From: Hahella sp. HNIBRBA332
GTDB taxonomy: Bacteria; Pseudomonadota; Gammaproteobacteria; Pseudomonadales; Oleiphilaceae
NCBI RefSeq assembly: GCF_030719035.1
Contig: NZ_CP132203.1
Span: 930,001-994,000 of the forward strand
DNA length: 64,000 nt
Direction: 5' to 3'
Below, in pieces: positions 44,145-53,517 of the stretch (positions within the stretch are counted from its first letter, which is position 1; each line of letters starts with the position of its first letter). The translations under genes and the position numbers were made by a program. The notes beneath the pieces were generated by a model that searched no databases, had not been told where the DNA came from, and saw nothing but the letters and a program-made list of their open reading frames with translations.

Positions 44145-44651
44145 ATGCTAAGCAGAATACCTTTTCTTATCCCCCTCATAGCGCTAATTGAGATTTATCT
44201 GATCATTGAAGTCGGCGGGGCCATTGGCTTCTGGCCGACTGTATCGATTTTTATCGTCACCGGAATTATCGGTGTGACCATGTTGCGACGGCAGGGATTT
44301 TCTCTGCTTCGCAGTCTGCAGGCGAAAATGCAGGCGGGCGAGCTGCCCGCAGGAGAAATGCTGGAAGGCGTCGCGTTGCTGATTGGCGGAGCCATGTTGG
44401 TGACGCCAGGCTTTTTGACCGATTTCATGGGGTTCGTTCTGCTGACGCCTTTGACGCGCAAATTGCTCATAGGCCGTATTGGCGGCGCGTTGTTGCGTAG
44501 CGGGCGAGTAGTAAGAAGCAGTTATAGCCAGACGACCTATTCTACGTCCTCAGAGCGTGACGCTCCCTTCCGCGAAGGACCTTCCGGCGGCCCACGCCAA
44601 GGCGCTGGCGGGGATAAGGTAATTGAAGGCGAGTACACCCGAGAGGACTAG
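44145..44651 (+). CDS. fxsA: FxsA-family membrane protein
   Basis: A 168-residue inner-membrane protein. Two hydrophobic hairpins (about 5-48 and 78-105) flank the segment MLRRQGFSLLRSLQAKMQAGELPAGEMLEG, which defines the FxsA family. The tail (about 120-168) is Ser/Gly/Arg-rich, polar and cytoplasmic. In E. coli, FxsA affects exclusion of phage T7 by F plasmid. Its place just upstream of groES is conserved in many gammaproteobacteria. Confidence 0.9.
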   Translation: MLSRIPFLIPLIALIEIYLIIEVGGAIGFWPTVSIFIVTGIIGVTMLRRQGFSLLRSLQAKMQAGELPAGEMLEGVALLIGGAMLVTPGFLTDFMGFVLLTPLTRKLLIGRIGGALLRSGRVVRSSYSQTTYSTSSERDAPFREGPSGGPRQGAGGDKVIEGEYTRED

Positions 44652-44683
44652 GAAAAAAATTTAAAAAAATTATAGCCGGGGTG

Positions 44684-44710
44684 TTGAAATCCTCGCCCCG
44701 GGCCCCATTT
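44684..44710 (+). promoter_or_regulatory. sigma-32 heat-shock promoter of groESL
   Basis: TTGAAA (44684-44689), a 13-base spacer and CCCCATTT (44703-44710). This is a very close match to the heat-shock consensus, 112 bases before the groES start. Confidence 0.88.
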
Positions 44711-44821
44711 AAACCTCCACAATTTAAGCACTCGGCGTTCTTGGTCCAACCCGGATGTCCGGCTGCTGTTTAAAACCAAAAAGTCAGCTAGTTAAATGTT
44801 CTAACTGGGAGAAAAAGCGAA

Positions 44822-45112
44822 ATGAAAATTCGTCCGTTACACGAACGTGTTGTCGTGCGCCGTAAGGAAGAAGAAACCAAAACTGCCGGTGGTATCGTAC
44901 TGCCCGGCAATGCGGCAGAAAAGCCTTCACAGGGTGAAGTTCTGGCTGTGGGCGAAGGCCGTATTCTGGATAATGGCGATGTCCGTCCGTTGGCGGTCAA
45001 AGTCGGTGACAAGGTGGTATTCGGCCAGTATGCCGGCAGCACCGTTAAGATTGATGGCGAAGAGCTGTTGATCATGAGCGAAAGCGACATCTTCGGCGTT
45101 ATCGAAGGCTAA
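44822..45112 (+). CDS. groS: co-chaperonin GroES
   Basis: A 96-residue lid of the GroEL cage. It starts MKIRPLHERVVVRR, has the mobile loop KTAGGIVLPGNAAEKPSQG (20-38) that docks with GroEL, and the VVFGQYAGSTVKIDGEE block. A purine-rich box lies before the ATG. It is separated by 53 bases from groEL in one heat-shock operon. Confidence 0.98.
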   Translation: MKIRPLHERVVVRRKEEETKTAGGIVLPGNAAEKPSQGEVLAVGEGRILDNGDVRPLAVKVGDKVVFGQYAGSTVKIDGEELLIMSESDIFGVIEG

Positions 45113-45165
45113 CACTCCGAAACTAAAGACTTTTGTCATCAACTAACAAGTAATGGGATTTTGTT

Positions 45166-46815
45166 ATGGCAGCTAAAGACGTTAAATTTGGCGATTCCGC
45201 GCGTAAGCGCATGGTGGCGGGCGTTAACACCTTAGCCGACGCAGTTAAAGTCACTTTGGGCCCGAAAGGCCGCAACGTGGTTCTGGACAAGTCCTTCGGC
45301 GCGCCTACTGTCACCAAAGACGGTGTGTCCGTAGCTAAAGAAATCGAACTGAAAGACAAGTTCGAAAACATGGGCGCGCAAATGGTTAAGGAAGTTGCTT
45401 CCAAAACCAACGATGAAGCGGGCGATGGCACCACTACTGCAACTGTACTGGCTCAGGCGATCCTGAACGAAGGTCTGAAGTCCGTTGCAGCGGGTATGAA
45501 CCCAATGGACCTGAAGCGCGGCATCGACAAAGCAGTTATCGCTGCGGTCAAAGAAATCAAGAATATCTCCCGTCCTTGCGAAGACTCCAAGTCCATCGCC
45601 CAGGTTGGCACCATCTCCGCCAACAGCGACGAGCGCATCGGCAACATCATTGCTGAAGCCATGGAAAAAGTTGGTAAGGAAGGCGTTATCACTGTTGAAG
45701 AAGGCAGTGGTCTGGAAGACGAGCTGGACGTGGTTGAAGGTATGCAATTCGACCGTGGCTACCTGTCCGCCTACTTCGTAAACAACCAAGACAGCATGAG
45801 CGCTGAACTGGAAGATCCTTTCATCCTGCTGGTTGACAAGAAAATCTCCAACATCCGCGAAATGCTGCCTGTGCTGGAAGCTGTCGCCAAGTCTTCCAAG
45901 CCTCTGCTGGTGATCTCTGAAGATCTGGAAGGCGAAGCGCTGGCGACTCTGGTTGTCAACAACATGCGCGGCATCGTGAAAGTGGCGGCGGTTAAAGCGC
46001 CTGGCTTCGGCGACCGTCGTAAGGAAATGCTGCAGGATATCGCTATCCTGACTGGCGGCACCGTCATCTCCGAAGAAGTTGGCCTGAACCTGGAAGGCGC
46101 TACTCTGGATGACCTGGGCACCGCTAAGCGTGTTGTCGTCACTAAAGAAAACACCACTATCATTGACGGCGCTGGCGCTAAGAGCGACATCGAAGCGCGC
46201 GTTGCGCAAATCCGTCGTCAAGTCGAAGAAACTTCTTCCGATTACGACCGTGAGAAGCTGCAAGAGCGTGTTGCCAAACTGGCTGGCGGCGTAGCCGTTA
46301 TCAAAGTTGGCGCAGCGACTGAAGTGGAAATGAAAGAGAAGAAAGCCCGCGTTGAAGACGCGCTGCACTCCACCCGCGCTGCGGTTGAGGAAGGCGTGGT
46401 GCCTGGCGGTGGCGTAGCGCTGGTGCGCGCACTGCAGGCCGTTTCTGACCTGACCGGTGACAACGCTGATCAGGACGTAGGCATCAACCTGCTGCGTCGC
46501 GCGATGGAAGCCCCTCTGCGTCAGATCGTCGCTAACGCTGGCGGCGAGCCTTCCGTAGTTGTGGACAAAGTCCGTCAGGGCGAAGGCGCATTCGGCTACA
46601 ATGCCGGTACTGAAGTATACGGCGACATGCTGGAAATGGGTATTCTGGATCCTGCGAAAGTTACCCGCACCGCACTGCAGTCCGCTGCGTCTATCGCTGG
46701 TCTGATGATCACTACCGAGTGTATGGTTTCTGACCTGCCTGAAGACGACAAGAAAGGCGGCATGCCAGACATGGGCGGCATGGGAGGAATGGGCGGCATG
46801 GGCGGCATGATGTAA
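45166..46815 (+). CDS. groL: chaperonin GroEL
   Basis: A 549-residue chaperonin. Nucleotide-binding motifs VTLGPKGRNVVLDKSFGAP (29-47) and NDEAGDGTTTATVLA (82-96) with the catalytic Asp, the apical domain, and the closing VVPGGGVALVRA. It ends in the GGM repeats (DMGGMGGMGGMGGMM) of the inner cavity. Folds many cytosolic proteins with GroES and ATP. A strong terminator follows. Confidence 0.99.
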   Translation: MAAKDVKFGDSARKRMVAGVNTLADAVKVTLGPKGRNVVLDKSFGAPTVTKDGVSVAKEIELKDKFENMGAQMVKEVASKTNDEAGDGTTTATVLAQAILNEGLKSVAAGMNPMDLKRGIDKAVIAAVKEIKNISRPCEDSKSIAQVGTISANSDERIGNIIAEAMEKVGKEGVITVEEGSGLEDELDVVEGMQFDRGYLSAYFVNNQDSMSAELEDPFILLVDKKISNIREMLPVLEAVAKSSKPLLVISEDLEGEALATLVVNNMRGIVKVAAVKAPGFGDRRKEMLQDIAILTGGTVISEEVGLNLEGATLDDLGTAKRVVVTKENTTIIDGAGAKSDIEARVAQIRRQVEETSSDYDREKLQERVAKLAGGVAVIKVGAATEVEMKEKKARVEDALHSTRAAVEEGVVPGGGVALVRALQAVSDLTGDNADQDVGINLLRRAMEAPLRQIVANAGGEPSVVVDKVRQGEGAFGYNAGTEVYGDMLEMGILDPAKVTRTALQSAASIAGLMITTECMVSDLPEDDKKGGMPDMGGMGGMGGMGGMM

Positions 46816-46846
46816 TCATCCCCTCATAACGCTCCCGCGGAAAAAA

Positions 46847-46869
46847 CCCGGCTTCGGCCGGGTTTTTTT
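46847..46869 (+). terminator. terminator of groESL
   Basis: CCCGGC/GCCGGG stem with a TTCG tetraloop, six A before and seven T after; 31 bases past the groEL stop. Confidence 0.95.
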
Positions 46870-47195
46870 ATGGCGCGAAGAGCCTGAAGCGGGTGGTGGG
46901 GTCTATTAAGAATGTTTAACCTCAAACACGTTGCCAATGTTGCAAATATTCTTTAGAAAACACTGCTATGCTTTTGTTACCATGTAAGAATTTATAGCCT
47001 GTGTTTTGAGGCGAAGATAAAAGAATTCTGCTGTTCGCGACAGTTGTCTTAAACCTCCCGGAGGCGGAGCCCGGCCAGAGACAATGGCCGCCGAGGCTTG
47101 GCGTAGTAGGGTTTGTCGGTTCAACAATTAGAATGTAGTCCATTGCGCGTATGCATATGCTCAGTGGTTGATTGGGAAGGTTGTAGGCCAAAGAA
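46870..47195. other. 326-base intergenic region before the gsp genes
   Basis: AT-rich from 46900 to 47000, where the gsp promoter is likely. An imperfect inverted repeat (46920-46929 with 47001-47011) brackets it. A minus-strand frame here (46922-47191) lacks any protein-like features and I do not call it. Confidence 0.4.
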
Positions 47196-47945
47196 GTGAT
47201 AAAAAAAATTGTAGGATTGGTTATTATTGGCGGCCTGACCTATCTGGCGGGGTTAGTATTACTCGTGCCTGTGGAGTTTGTGTGGCGTCAGGCTGGGGGT
47301 CCCGCCAACCAACTTCCCGTGCGGGTGCAGAAGCTGCAGGGCACGCTTTGGGAAGGCAAAGCACTGATTTCTCATTCTTGGGCCACTGGCGTGCTGGATT
47401 GGGATGTGTATCCATCCGGCCTGCTACTGATGGGCGACGCTCTGGCGCTGAACTTTCGCGCCAACAAAATCGATATTGACGCCAAAGCCGCACTGGATGG
47501 ATTTGATCAAGTCCGGGTGCTTGCTGATGGTTCTCTGGATTTGGCGGCGCTGGCGCCTGCGTTGCGCCGCCATCGTCTAAATCTGAGTGGAGAGCTGAAG
47601 ATCAGCGGCTTGGATGTGACGCTGGATACAAATACAGGTCTTCCTGTGCGAGCTTCAGGGCGAGCGCAGTGGGCGGGCGGACCGGTTACCTATCCGATGG
47701 GCCGGGAGAATAAGACCGCCACAATGCCTCCGTTGCAGGGGCTGATTAAACAGGAGGGTGAGGAAATTCACCTGGAAGTACTGGATAGCACGGAAAACAA
47801 ACCCGTTATGAGCGCTCAGGTAACGCGGGACGGCACAGCGAAGATACAAATTCGCAAACGGTTGCTGGACCTGGCGGGCGCGCCTTGGAGTAAACAGGCG
47901 AATCCTGACGACATTGTTTTCCGGGTGCAGCAACGGATACTTTAA
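47196..47945 (+). CDS. gspN: type II secretion system protein GspN
   Basis: A 249-residue bitopic inner-membrane protein. One N-terminal helix (about 4-26) is followed by a periplasmic beta-rich domain that begins LQGTLWEGKA, as GspN does. Its role in type II secretion is accessory and it is lacking in some systems. The start is GTG (47196) with AGG eight bases upstream. It leads the order gspN-gspC-gspD, with six bases to gspC. Confidence 0.8.
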   Translation: MIKKIVGLVIIGGLTYLAGLVLLVPVEFVWRQAGGPANQLPVRVQKLQGTLWEGKALISHSWATGVLDWDVYPSGLLLMGDALALNFRANKIDIDAKAALDGFDQVRVLADGSLDLAALAPALRRHRLNLSGELKISGLDVTLDTNTGLPVRASGRAQWAGGPVTYPMGRENKTATMPPLQGLIKQEGEEIHLEVLDSTENKPVMSAQVTRDGTAKIQIRKRLLDLAGAPWSKQANPDDIVFRVQQRIL

Positions 47946-47951
47946 CGACCC

Positions 47952-48788
47952 ATGTTGACAGGCCATATTACTAAGATAACCTGGGTGCTCTTGCTCGCCA
48001 TCGTCGTGACGCTGGCGTGGCAAGCCGCAAGGGTGACCTGGGGCGTTTGGGTGGGAACCCCGGACATTATCGTCATGCCGGTCGGCGGCGTGGCGAATGC
48101 AAACAAGAATCAAGCGATGCAGGCTAACTATCCTGCGTGGAATTTATTCGGCAAGGCGGAAGATACCTCCGCCAAAAAGGCGTTGAGCCAAGTGGACGCT
48201 CCAATCACTGCGTTAAGGCTGGATCTGTATGGGGTCGTAGTCGGCGGTGAAGAAGGCGGTTCCGGCGCCATCATTGCGGAAAAGGGAAAATCGGCCGAAT
48301 ATTATCGTATTAATGAAATGCTGCCCGGCGGAGCCAAATTGTCAGCAGTGTTTCCTGATCATGTGTTGATCAGTCGAAATGGCGCTTTGGAGAAGCTGGC
48401 GTTTGACGATTCCGTCGCCGTTGCGGGCAGCGCTATCGAACAGGTGGCGAGACCCAGAGACAGCGGCAGGATTGACTCTCCCGAAGAGTTCGTCAACGTC
48501 GCGCAGAAGAGACTGGAGGAAGACCCGCGGGGAGCATTGGCTTCGGTGGGTCTGGCGCCGGTGAGTGGCGGCGACGGAGCGTCCGGCTACCAGTACGATG
48601 GCGCCAACCCTATGTTGGGTGCCATGAACCTGCAGAAAGGGGATGTGATTCGTTCGGTGAATGGTCATGTTCTTGGAAACATCGAGCAGGATAGACAGAT
48701 GATTCAGCAGCTGTATGAAAGCGGCATGCTGGAGGTGGAAATAGAACGGGATGGGGCGACTTTCACTATCAGTTACCCATTACGCTGA
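47952..48788 (+). CDS. gspC: type II secretion system inner-membrane protein GspC
   Basis: A 278-residue protein that links the inner-membrane platform to the secretin. A short cytosolic tail and membrane helix (about 8-28) are followed by the homology region (about 55-160, TALRLDLYGVVVG to FPDHVLISRNGALEKL) that contacts GspD. A C-terminal PDZ-like domain follows (about 185-278, NLQKGDVIRSVNGH). Part of the gspN-C-D operon. Confidence 0.88.
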   Translation: MLTGHITKITWVLLLAIVVTLAWQAARVTWGVWVGTPDIIVMPVGGVANANKNQAMQANYPAWNLFGKAEDTSAKKALSQVDAPITALRLDLYGVVVGGEEGGSGAIIAEKGKSAEYYRINEMLPGGAKLSAVFPDHVLISRNGALEKLAFDDSVAVAGSAIEQVARPRDSGRIDSPEEFVNVAQKRLEEDPRGALASVGLAPVSGGDGASGYQYDGANPMLGAMNLQKGDVIRSVNGHVLGNIEQDRQMIQQLYESGMLEVEIERDGATFTISYPLR

Positions 48789-48851
48789 GCCAGTTACCCG
48801 CTGCGCTAAGCGACTTCCTCAAAGTAATGAAAATCAAAAAAAGATTGTTGA

Positions 48852-50798
48852 ATGGACATGAAACATTTTAGAGCCTTTACATTTGCCTGGTTGTTGATTG
48901 CGGGTTTTTTCTCCGGCGTGGCGGGGGCCGAAGATCAGACATGGAAGGTCAACCTTAAAGACGCCGATATCCGCGCCTTCATTACTCAAATCGCCGACAT
49001 CACCGGCTACAGCTTTGTAGTCGACCCCAGGGTGAAAGGCAAAGTCACCGTGGTGTCGAACGCCGCCATGGGGCGTGATGAAGTCTACGAAATGTTTCTT
49101 TCCGTGTTGAACGTACATGGTTTCGCGGCGATTCCTTCCGAAGGAATCATCAAAATTGTGCAGCAGAACGAGGCTAAACAAACCGCGGAGAACACCTCGA
49201 TTTTCAAGACGGTGCCGCAGGAGCAGTTGGTGACCCGGGTCATACAGGTCAAGAACGCCAACGCCCTTGAGCTGGTGCCGATATTGCGTCCGATGGTGGC
49301 CAAATATGGACACCTTGCCGGAGTCGCCGCCGCCAACGCCCTGATTATCAGCGACCACGTCAATAACATCGCCCGTATTGAGCGCATCGTAAGCGAGCTC
49401 GACAGCCCCTCCAACTATCAACTTGAAGTCATTCAGCTGAAAGACGCCTGGGTAGGCGACATGGTTAAATTGTTGGAAGAGCTGGCGCCTTCCGAGCTGG
49501 GTAAAGGCGCGCCCAAAGGGCCCGCCAACAAGTTCAGCGTTGTAGCCGATGAGCGCAGCAACCGTCTGATCCTGAAAGGCGATGAGAACTTCCGCGATAA
49601 AATGCGCCTTCTTATCGCCAAGTTGGACCAGCCTGCGGCGGTGAGCGGCACCACCAAGGTTATCAACTTGCGTCATGCTGACGCGGAGGCTCTGGCTGAG
49701 TTGCTGAAAGGTCTGATGGGTGATATTGCGCCGGCAAAAGGCGAGGGAGCGGCAGCGGCGGCGCCTGGCGGCGGCAAAGTCAGCATCTATCCGGATGAAG
49801 GGTTGAATGCGCTGGTGGTGCGCGCGGAGCCTTCCATGATGAAAGAGATCGAGGCGATCGTTCAGCAGCTGGATGTGCGTCGTGCGCAAGTATTGATCGA
49901 GGCTGCGATTGTGGAAATCAGCGATGGTCTGAGTCGCCAGTTGGGTGTGCAAATGGCCGCTGGGGATTTGACTGGCAAGTCTGGTCCGGCCACTGTCACT
50001 AACTTCACTAACGTAGGCATTTCCGCCTCGGCGATACTGGCGGCTATCGCCAGCAACTCGACGCCTTCCATTGGTGGCGATATCGCTGCAGTGGCGATTG
50101 GCGAGGCTGATGGCAAAAAAGGCTGGGGCGCGTTGATTCAGGCACTGGGCACCAGTGGTCAGGCGAACCTGCTGTCCACGCCAAGCATCATCACTATGGA
50201 TAACCTGCAGTCTGAAATTATCGTTGGTCAAAACGTGCCATTCCGTACCGGACAAACTGGCACTGGCACCGACGGCACCAGTAACCCATTCACTACTATT
50301 GAGCGTCAGGACGTGGGCTTAACCTTGCGTGTTACGCCAAGCATCAGTGATGGCGATCTGGTCAGATTGGAAATCGAACAGGAAACCTCTTCCATTGCGC
50401 CCTCCAACGAAAGCGCGTCGGATATCATCACCAATAAGCGTCAGATCAAGACCTCTGTCTTGGCGGACAATGCTGAAACCATCGTGTTGGGCGGTCTGAT
50501 GAGCGAGAACTACAAATTGTCAGAAGCCAAGGTGCCATTGTTGGGCGATATCCCTCTGTTAGGCGCGCTGTTCCGTAGCACCAAGCGTGAAAAAGATAAG
50601 CAAAACCTTCTCGTATTTCTGCGTCCAACCATCCTGCGCAACAAGGAAGAAGCCAAGAAGGCGAGCCAGGATAAATATGATCAGCTGTGGGAGCTTAACC
50701 TCAGCATCAAACGCAATCATAAAGGCGATAAGCATGCAGAAACCATGATCAAGCCTTCTATGGACAGCGTATACAGAGAGAACGCGTTCGAGCAGTAA
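48852..50798 (+). CDS. gspD: type II secretion system secretin GspD
   Basis: A 648-residue outer-membrane channel. Signal peptide (about 1-25), N0 domain (WKVNLKDADIRAFITQIAD) and N1-N3 repeats (about 95-330; e.g. KNANALELVPILRPMV). The secretin core (about 340-600) has VPFRTGQ and the closing VPLLGDIPLLGALFRS signature. The C-terminal 45 residues are basic and polar and may be the pilotin-binding S region. The first ATG (48852) is followed two codons later by another. No other gsp gene is near, so the rest of the system lies elsewhere. Confidence 0.95.
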   Translation: MDMKHFRAFTFAWLLIAGFFSGVAGAEDQTWKVNLKDADIRAFITQIADITGYSFVVDPRVKGKVTVVSNAAMGRDEVYEMFLSVLNVHGFAAIPSEGIIKIVQQNEAKQTAENTSIFKTVPQEQLVTRVIQVKNANALELVPILRPMVAKYGHLAGVAAANALIISDHVNNIARIERIVSELDSPSNYQLEVIQLKDAWVGDMVKLLEELAPSELGKGAPKGPANKFSVVADERSNRLILKGDENFRDKMRLLIAKLDQPAAVSGTTKVINLRHADAEALAELLKGLMGDIAPAKGEGAAAAAPGGGKVSIYPDEGLNALVVRAEPSMMKEIEAIVQQLDVRRAQVLIEAAIVEISDGLSRQLGVQMAAGDLTGKSGPATVTNFTNVGISASAILAAIASNSTPSIGGDIAAVAIGEADGKKGWGALIQALGTSGQANLLSTPSIITMDNLQSEIIVGQNVPFRTGQTGTGTDGTSNPFTTIERQDVGLTLRVTPSISDGDLVRLEIEQETSSIAPSNESASDIITNKRQIKTSVLADNAETIVLGGLMSENYKLSEAKVPLLGDIPLLGALFRSTKREKDKQNLLVFLRPTILRNKEEAKKASQDKYDQLWELNLSIKRNHKGDKHAETMIKPSMDSVYRENAFEQ

Positions 50799-50812
50799 GA
50801 CTTCTCAATGCC

Positions 50813-50835
50813 GGCGGCGGACAAGCTCCGCCGCC
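50813..50835. terminator. hairpin between gspD and the M48 gene
   Basis: Nine-base-pair perfect stem (GGCGGCGGA/TCCGCCGCC) with a five-base loop. It sits between convergent genes and may end transcription from both sides. Confidence 0.65.
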
Positions 50836-50868
50836 TCACGCCTGATATCTTCCTTCTATCTTTCTTTT

Positions 50869-52812
50869 CTAATTATCAATCTCGTCGCTGGGTTCCAGGG
50901 GCGGCATCGGACATCCCATCACCGCCGTTGCGGCGCGCAGCAACTCATATTCCTTCAAGCTGACATAACCATCGTAGCTGACGCATTGTGCGAAGGCCTC
51001 GACCACGGCTGGTTTAAGTAATGCTGACAGCTGTGACAATCTGTTGAGCGCATCCGTGAGCCGATCGGAAGCAAGTCTGGAGTAAAAGGTCGCTTGCAGG
51101 TGGGGGAAGTTCTGCGACATCACTTGTTTGAAGAACTGGCTGGGATTGTTTTCTGGATCTGCGCCTGAAGCGGTGACGCCCAAACGCGCAAAAGCGGAGA
51201 TCATCAATGCAATTTCATCACCGGCTTGCTCATAGCGAGTCAAGGTTTCTCGTTGAGGAGCAAAGCCTTCATCCAGTTGCGTGCGTAACAGGGCGAGGAT
51301 GGCGAATTCCGAAAGCGTCGTGCGTTCGTCCAGAGCAACAATTTGTTGCGCGGTGACGACGACTTGAGAGCGAGTGGCGACGGCCCCTCCTTTCAATGCG
51401 CCAAGACAGACTTCTAAAAGCGGTAAGCGATGATTGGCCGGTAATGTCGTGATCTTGCGTTCAAGGCTGTCGACTTCTGGCATGCTCTTTATGGGAGTTC
51501 CCGAGGAGTGCAGGATATTCTCGCCCACCGGCAATCTGACTGGCGATTCCAGTAGCAGTAGAGCATAGATCATGCTTTCCGCCTGACTTGGCGTGTGCAG
51601 GGCGTCGCCAAAGGTGGCTTGCAGCTGTTGCAGTGTTCGCTGGCTCCAGTCATGCGTCGCCTGTGTATGACGTCCAACCTGCCTGGCGATGCCTGTGCTT
51701 TTGATTTGCTCCGTGCAAGGCGGCGCGCTCCCGGGTGCGAATCCCGATGTGGCTGGATGGGCGCTAGAGGCTGATGCTGTAGTTTGTTGGGCCTGGCCTT
51801 GATTGCGGCGCGCTCTCTGTTTGGTCAGAAAAAGTGGATCCACAGCGCGAATGCGTTCATCTAGCGGCGGATGGGAGGCGAACCAGGCGCTCAGTTTCAG
51901 GCTCTCTCCAAAGCACATATGGTTGACTTCCTGGGCGTTGGACGTATGTCCCAGGTAGGAGTGTGTCTGGTTTTCCCTGATCTTGAAGAGTGCGCCAGCG
52001 ATGCCTTCTGGATTGCGGGTAAACTGCACCGACGATGCGTCCGCCAGATATTCCCTTTGGCGGGAGAGCGCAGCTTGAATCAGGCGGCCGAAAAACAGGC
52101 CTATATAGCCCAATATGAACAGAGTGAATCCCGCTGCGACGACGATTATGATCCCACGCGCGTCGCGTGAGCGCCCACCGCCGCTTCGGCTGGACATTCG
52201 CAGCAGAAAGGCCCCGGTGGAGCCTATCAGGAGGATGCCGGCAAGAACGGCGATAATCTGTACATTCAGGCGGGTGTCAGCGTTCAGAATGTGGCTGAAC
52301 TCATGGCCAATGACGCCTTGTAACTCATCCCTGCTTAGTGAGTTAAGCGCGCCGGCAGTGACTACCAGAGACATATCCTCAAGCGTGTAGCCCGCCACAA
52401 AGGCGTTGATGGCTTCTTCCTTGTCCATGATGTAAATACTGGGAATGGGTACGCCGGAAGCAATGCTCATTTCCTCCACGATATTGACCAGGCGACGCTC
52501 ATTCGGGTTCTGAGTCGCCGCATTGATCTGGCGGGCGCCAACCATCTGCGCAACGGAGCGTCCGCCGTGCCTCAACTGTAAAAAGCGTTTGCCTGCGCCC
52601 ACTGCGACGATGGCGATGACCGCTAGCGCGACCCACCAGGCTGGGCCGGCCAGCCAGACGCCAGGGGTCATACGCGCATCCACAAAGTAGTAGTAAGCGA
52701 CGAAGCCGGCGATATTAATGGCGAGTGCGATACCTATCAGGGCGGCGGCGAAATGGAGCAGGAGTATCCCGGAGAGCTTGCGCGCGCGCTCTTGTTTGGC
52801 GAAAAAGTCCAT
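50869..52812 (-). CDS. M48-family membrane metalloprotease (HtpX-like)
   Basis: A 647-residue protein. Two N-terminal helices (about 15-45 and 58-75), then the M48 catalytic domain with HEFSH at 170-174. Two more helices follow (about 185-240), and the third-ligand segment REYLADASS lies near 268. After residue 335 comes a long extension, first low-complexity (Gln/Ala/Ser) and then a helical domain of unknown role ending near 647. It would degrade membrane proteins using zinc. Thirteen bases separate it from lemA, a pairing seen in many bacteria. Confidence 0.88.
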   Translation of the reverse strand: MDFFAKQERARKLSGILLLHFAAALIGIALAINIAGFVAYYYFVDARMTPGVWLAGPAWWVALAVIAIVAVGAGKRFLQLRHGGRSVAQMVGARQINAATQNPNERRLVNIVEEMSIASGVPIPSIYIMDKEEAINAFVAGYTLEDMSLVVTAGALNSLSRDELQGVIGHEFSHILNADTRLNVQIIAVLAGILLIGSTGAFLLRMSSRSGGGRSRDARGIIIVVAAGFTLFILGYIGLFFGRLIQAALSRQREYLADASSVQFTRNPEGIAGALFKIRENQTHSYLGHTSNAQEVNHMCFGESLKLSAWFASHPPLDERIRAVDPLFLTKQRARRNQGQAQQTTASASSAHPATSGFAPGSAPPCTEQIKSTGIARQVGRHTQATHDWSQRTLQQLQATFGDALHTPSQAESMIYALLLLESPVRLPVGENILHSSGTPIKSMPEVDSLERKITTLPANHRLPLLEVCLGALKGGAVATRSQVVVTAQQIVALDERTTLSEFAILALLRTQLDEGFAPQRETLTRYEQAGDEIALMISAFARLGVTASGADPENNPSQFFKQVMSQNFPHLQATFYSRLASDRLTDALNRLSQLSALLKPAVVEAFAQCVSYDGYVSLKEYELLRAATAVMGCPMPPLEPSDEIDN

Positions 52813-52825
52813 GGCTTGTCAGGAA

Positions 52826-53419
52826 TCAGTTAAAGCTGACTTTGACAGCCTGACGAGCCTCGGCGGACTCGATTTCAAACATCTCTGTTTCTTTGAAGCC
52901 GAAAAAGCCGGCGATAAGATTGCTGGGGAATTGTTCTCGATAGGTGTGATAGGTCATAACGGCGTCGTTGTATGCCTGACGGGCGAAGCCAACTTTGTTT
53001 TCCGTGCTGGTTAGCTCTTCCATTAACTGTTGCATGGTTTGGTTCGCCTTGATGTCCGGATAGTTTTCAGACACAGCGTAGAAGTTCGCCAGAGCGCGGC
53101 TCAGCATGCCTTCGGCCTGAGAAAGCTGCTTGATGCGCTCTCCTTCCTCAGGCCGTTGCGCCGCCGCCTGTTGCGCATTGATAGCCTGGCTGCGCGCCTG
53201 CATGACTTTCTCCAACGTGTCCTGCTCATGCTTCATAAACGCCTTGGCGGTTTCCACCAGATTGGGTATCAGGTCGTGACGGCGCTGTAACTGTACGTCT
53301 ATTTGGGCGAAAGCGTTCTTGAAGCGATTCTTCAGGGATACGAGTTTGTTGTAGATGGATATCAGGTAGAAGGCGACGGCGATGATGACGACAATGCCGA
53401 TAATCGCGGAAATGCTCAT
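52826..53419 (-). CDS. lemA: LemA-family protein
   Basis: A 197-residue protein with one N-terminal helix (about 3-21). It is followed by the family block YNKLVSLKNRFKNAFAQIDVQLQRRHDLIPNLVETAK and a long helical bundle ending in FFGF-KETEMFEIES. LemA proteins are membrane-anchored helical rods facing the periplasm or outside. Here it probably partners the M48 protease encoded next on the same strand. Confidence 0.92.
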   Translation of the reverse strand: MSISAIIGIVVIIAVAFYLISIYNKLVSLKNRFKNAFAQIDVQLQRRHDLIPNLVETAKAFMKHEQDTLEKVMQARSQAINAQQAAAQRPEEGERIKQLSQAEGMLSRALANFYAVSENYPDIKANQTMQQLMEELTSTENKVGFARQAYNDAVMTYHTYREQFPSNLIAGFFGFKETEMFEIESAEARQAVKVSFN

Positions 53420-53517
53420 TGATAGGCTCCCGTAATAGAATGTTTTCCCGCATGTTAAATGAGGGCGTTACGCAAGTTCCACCCTCACGCTTGGCGTCAA
53501 GCGTGATGAGGCGGCGG

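Noticed and set aside
45232..46368. A 378-codon frame antisense to groEL
   Set aside because: It lies wholly within a certain groEL gene; its translation is a composition shadow with no motif or ribosome site.
46922..47191. An 89-codon minus-strand frame between groEL and gspN
   Set aside because: No ribosome site, no protein-like pattern, and it covers the likely gsp promoter.
48834..50255. A 473-codon frame antisense to gspD
   Set aside because: Fully covered by the conserved secretin gene on the other strand; the product shows no domain.
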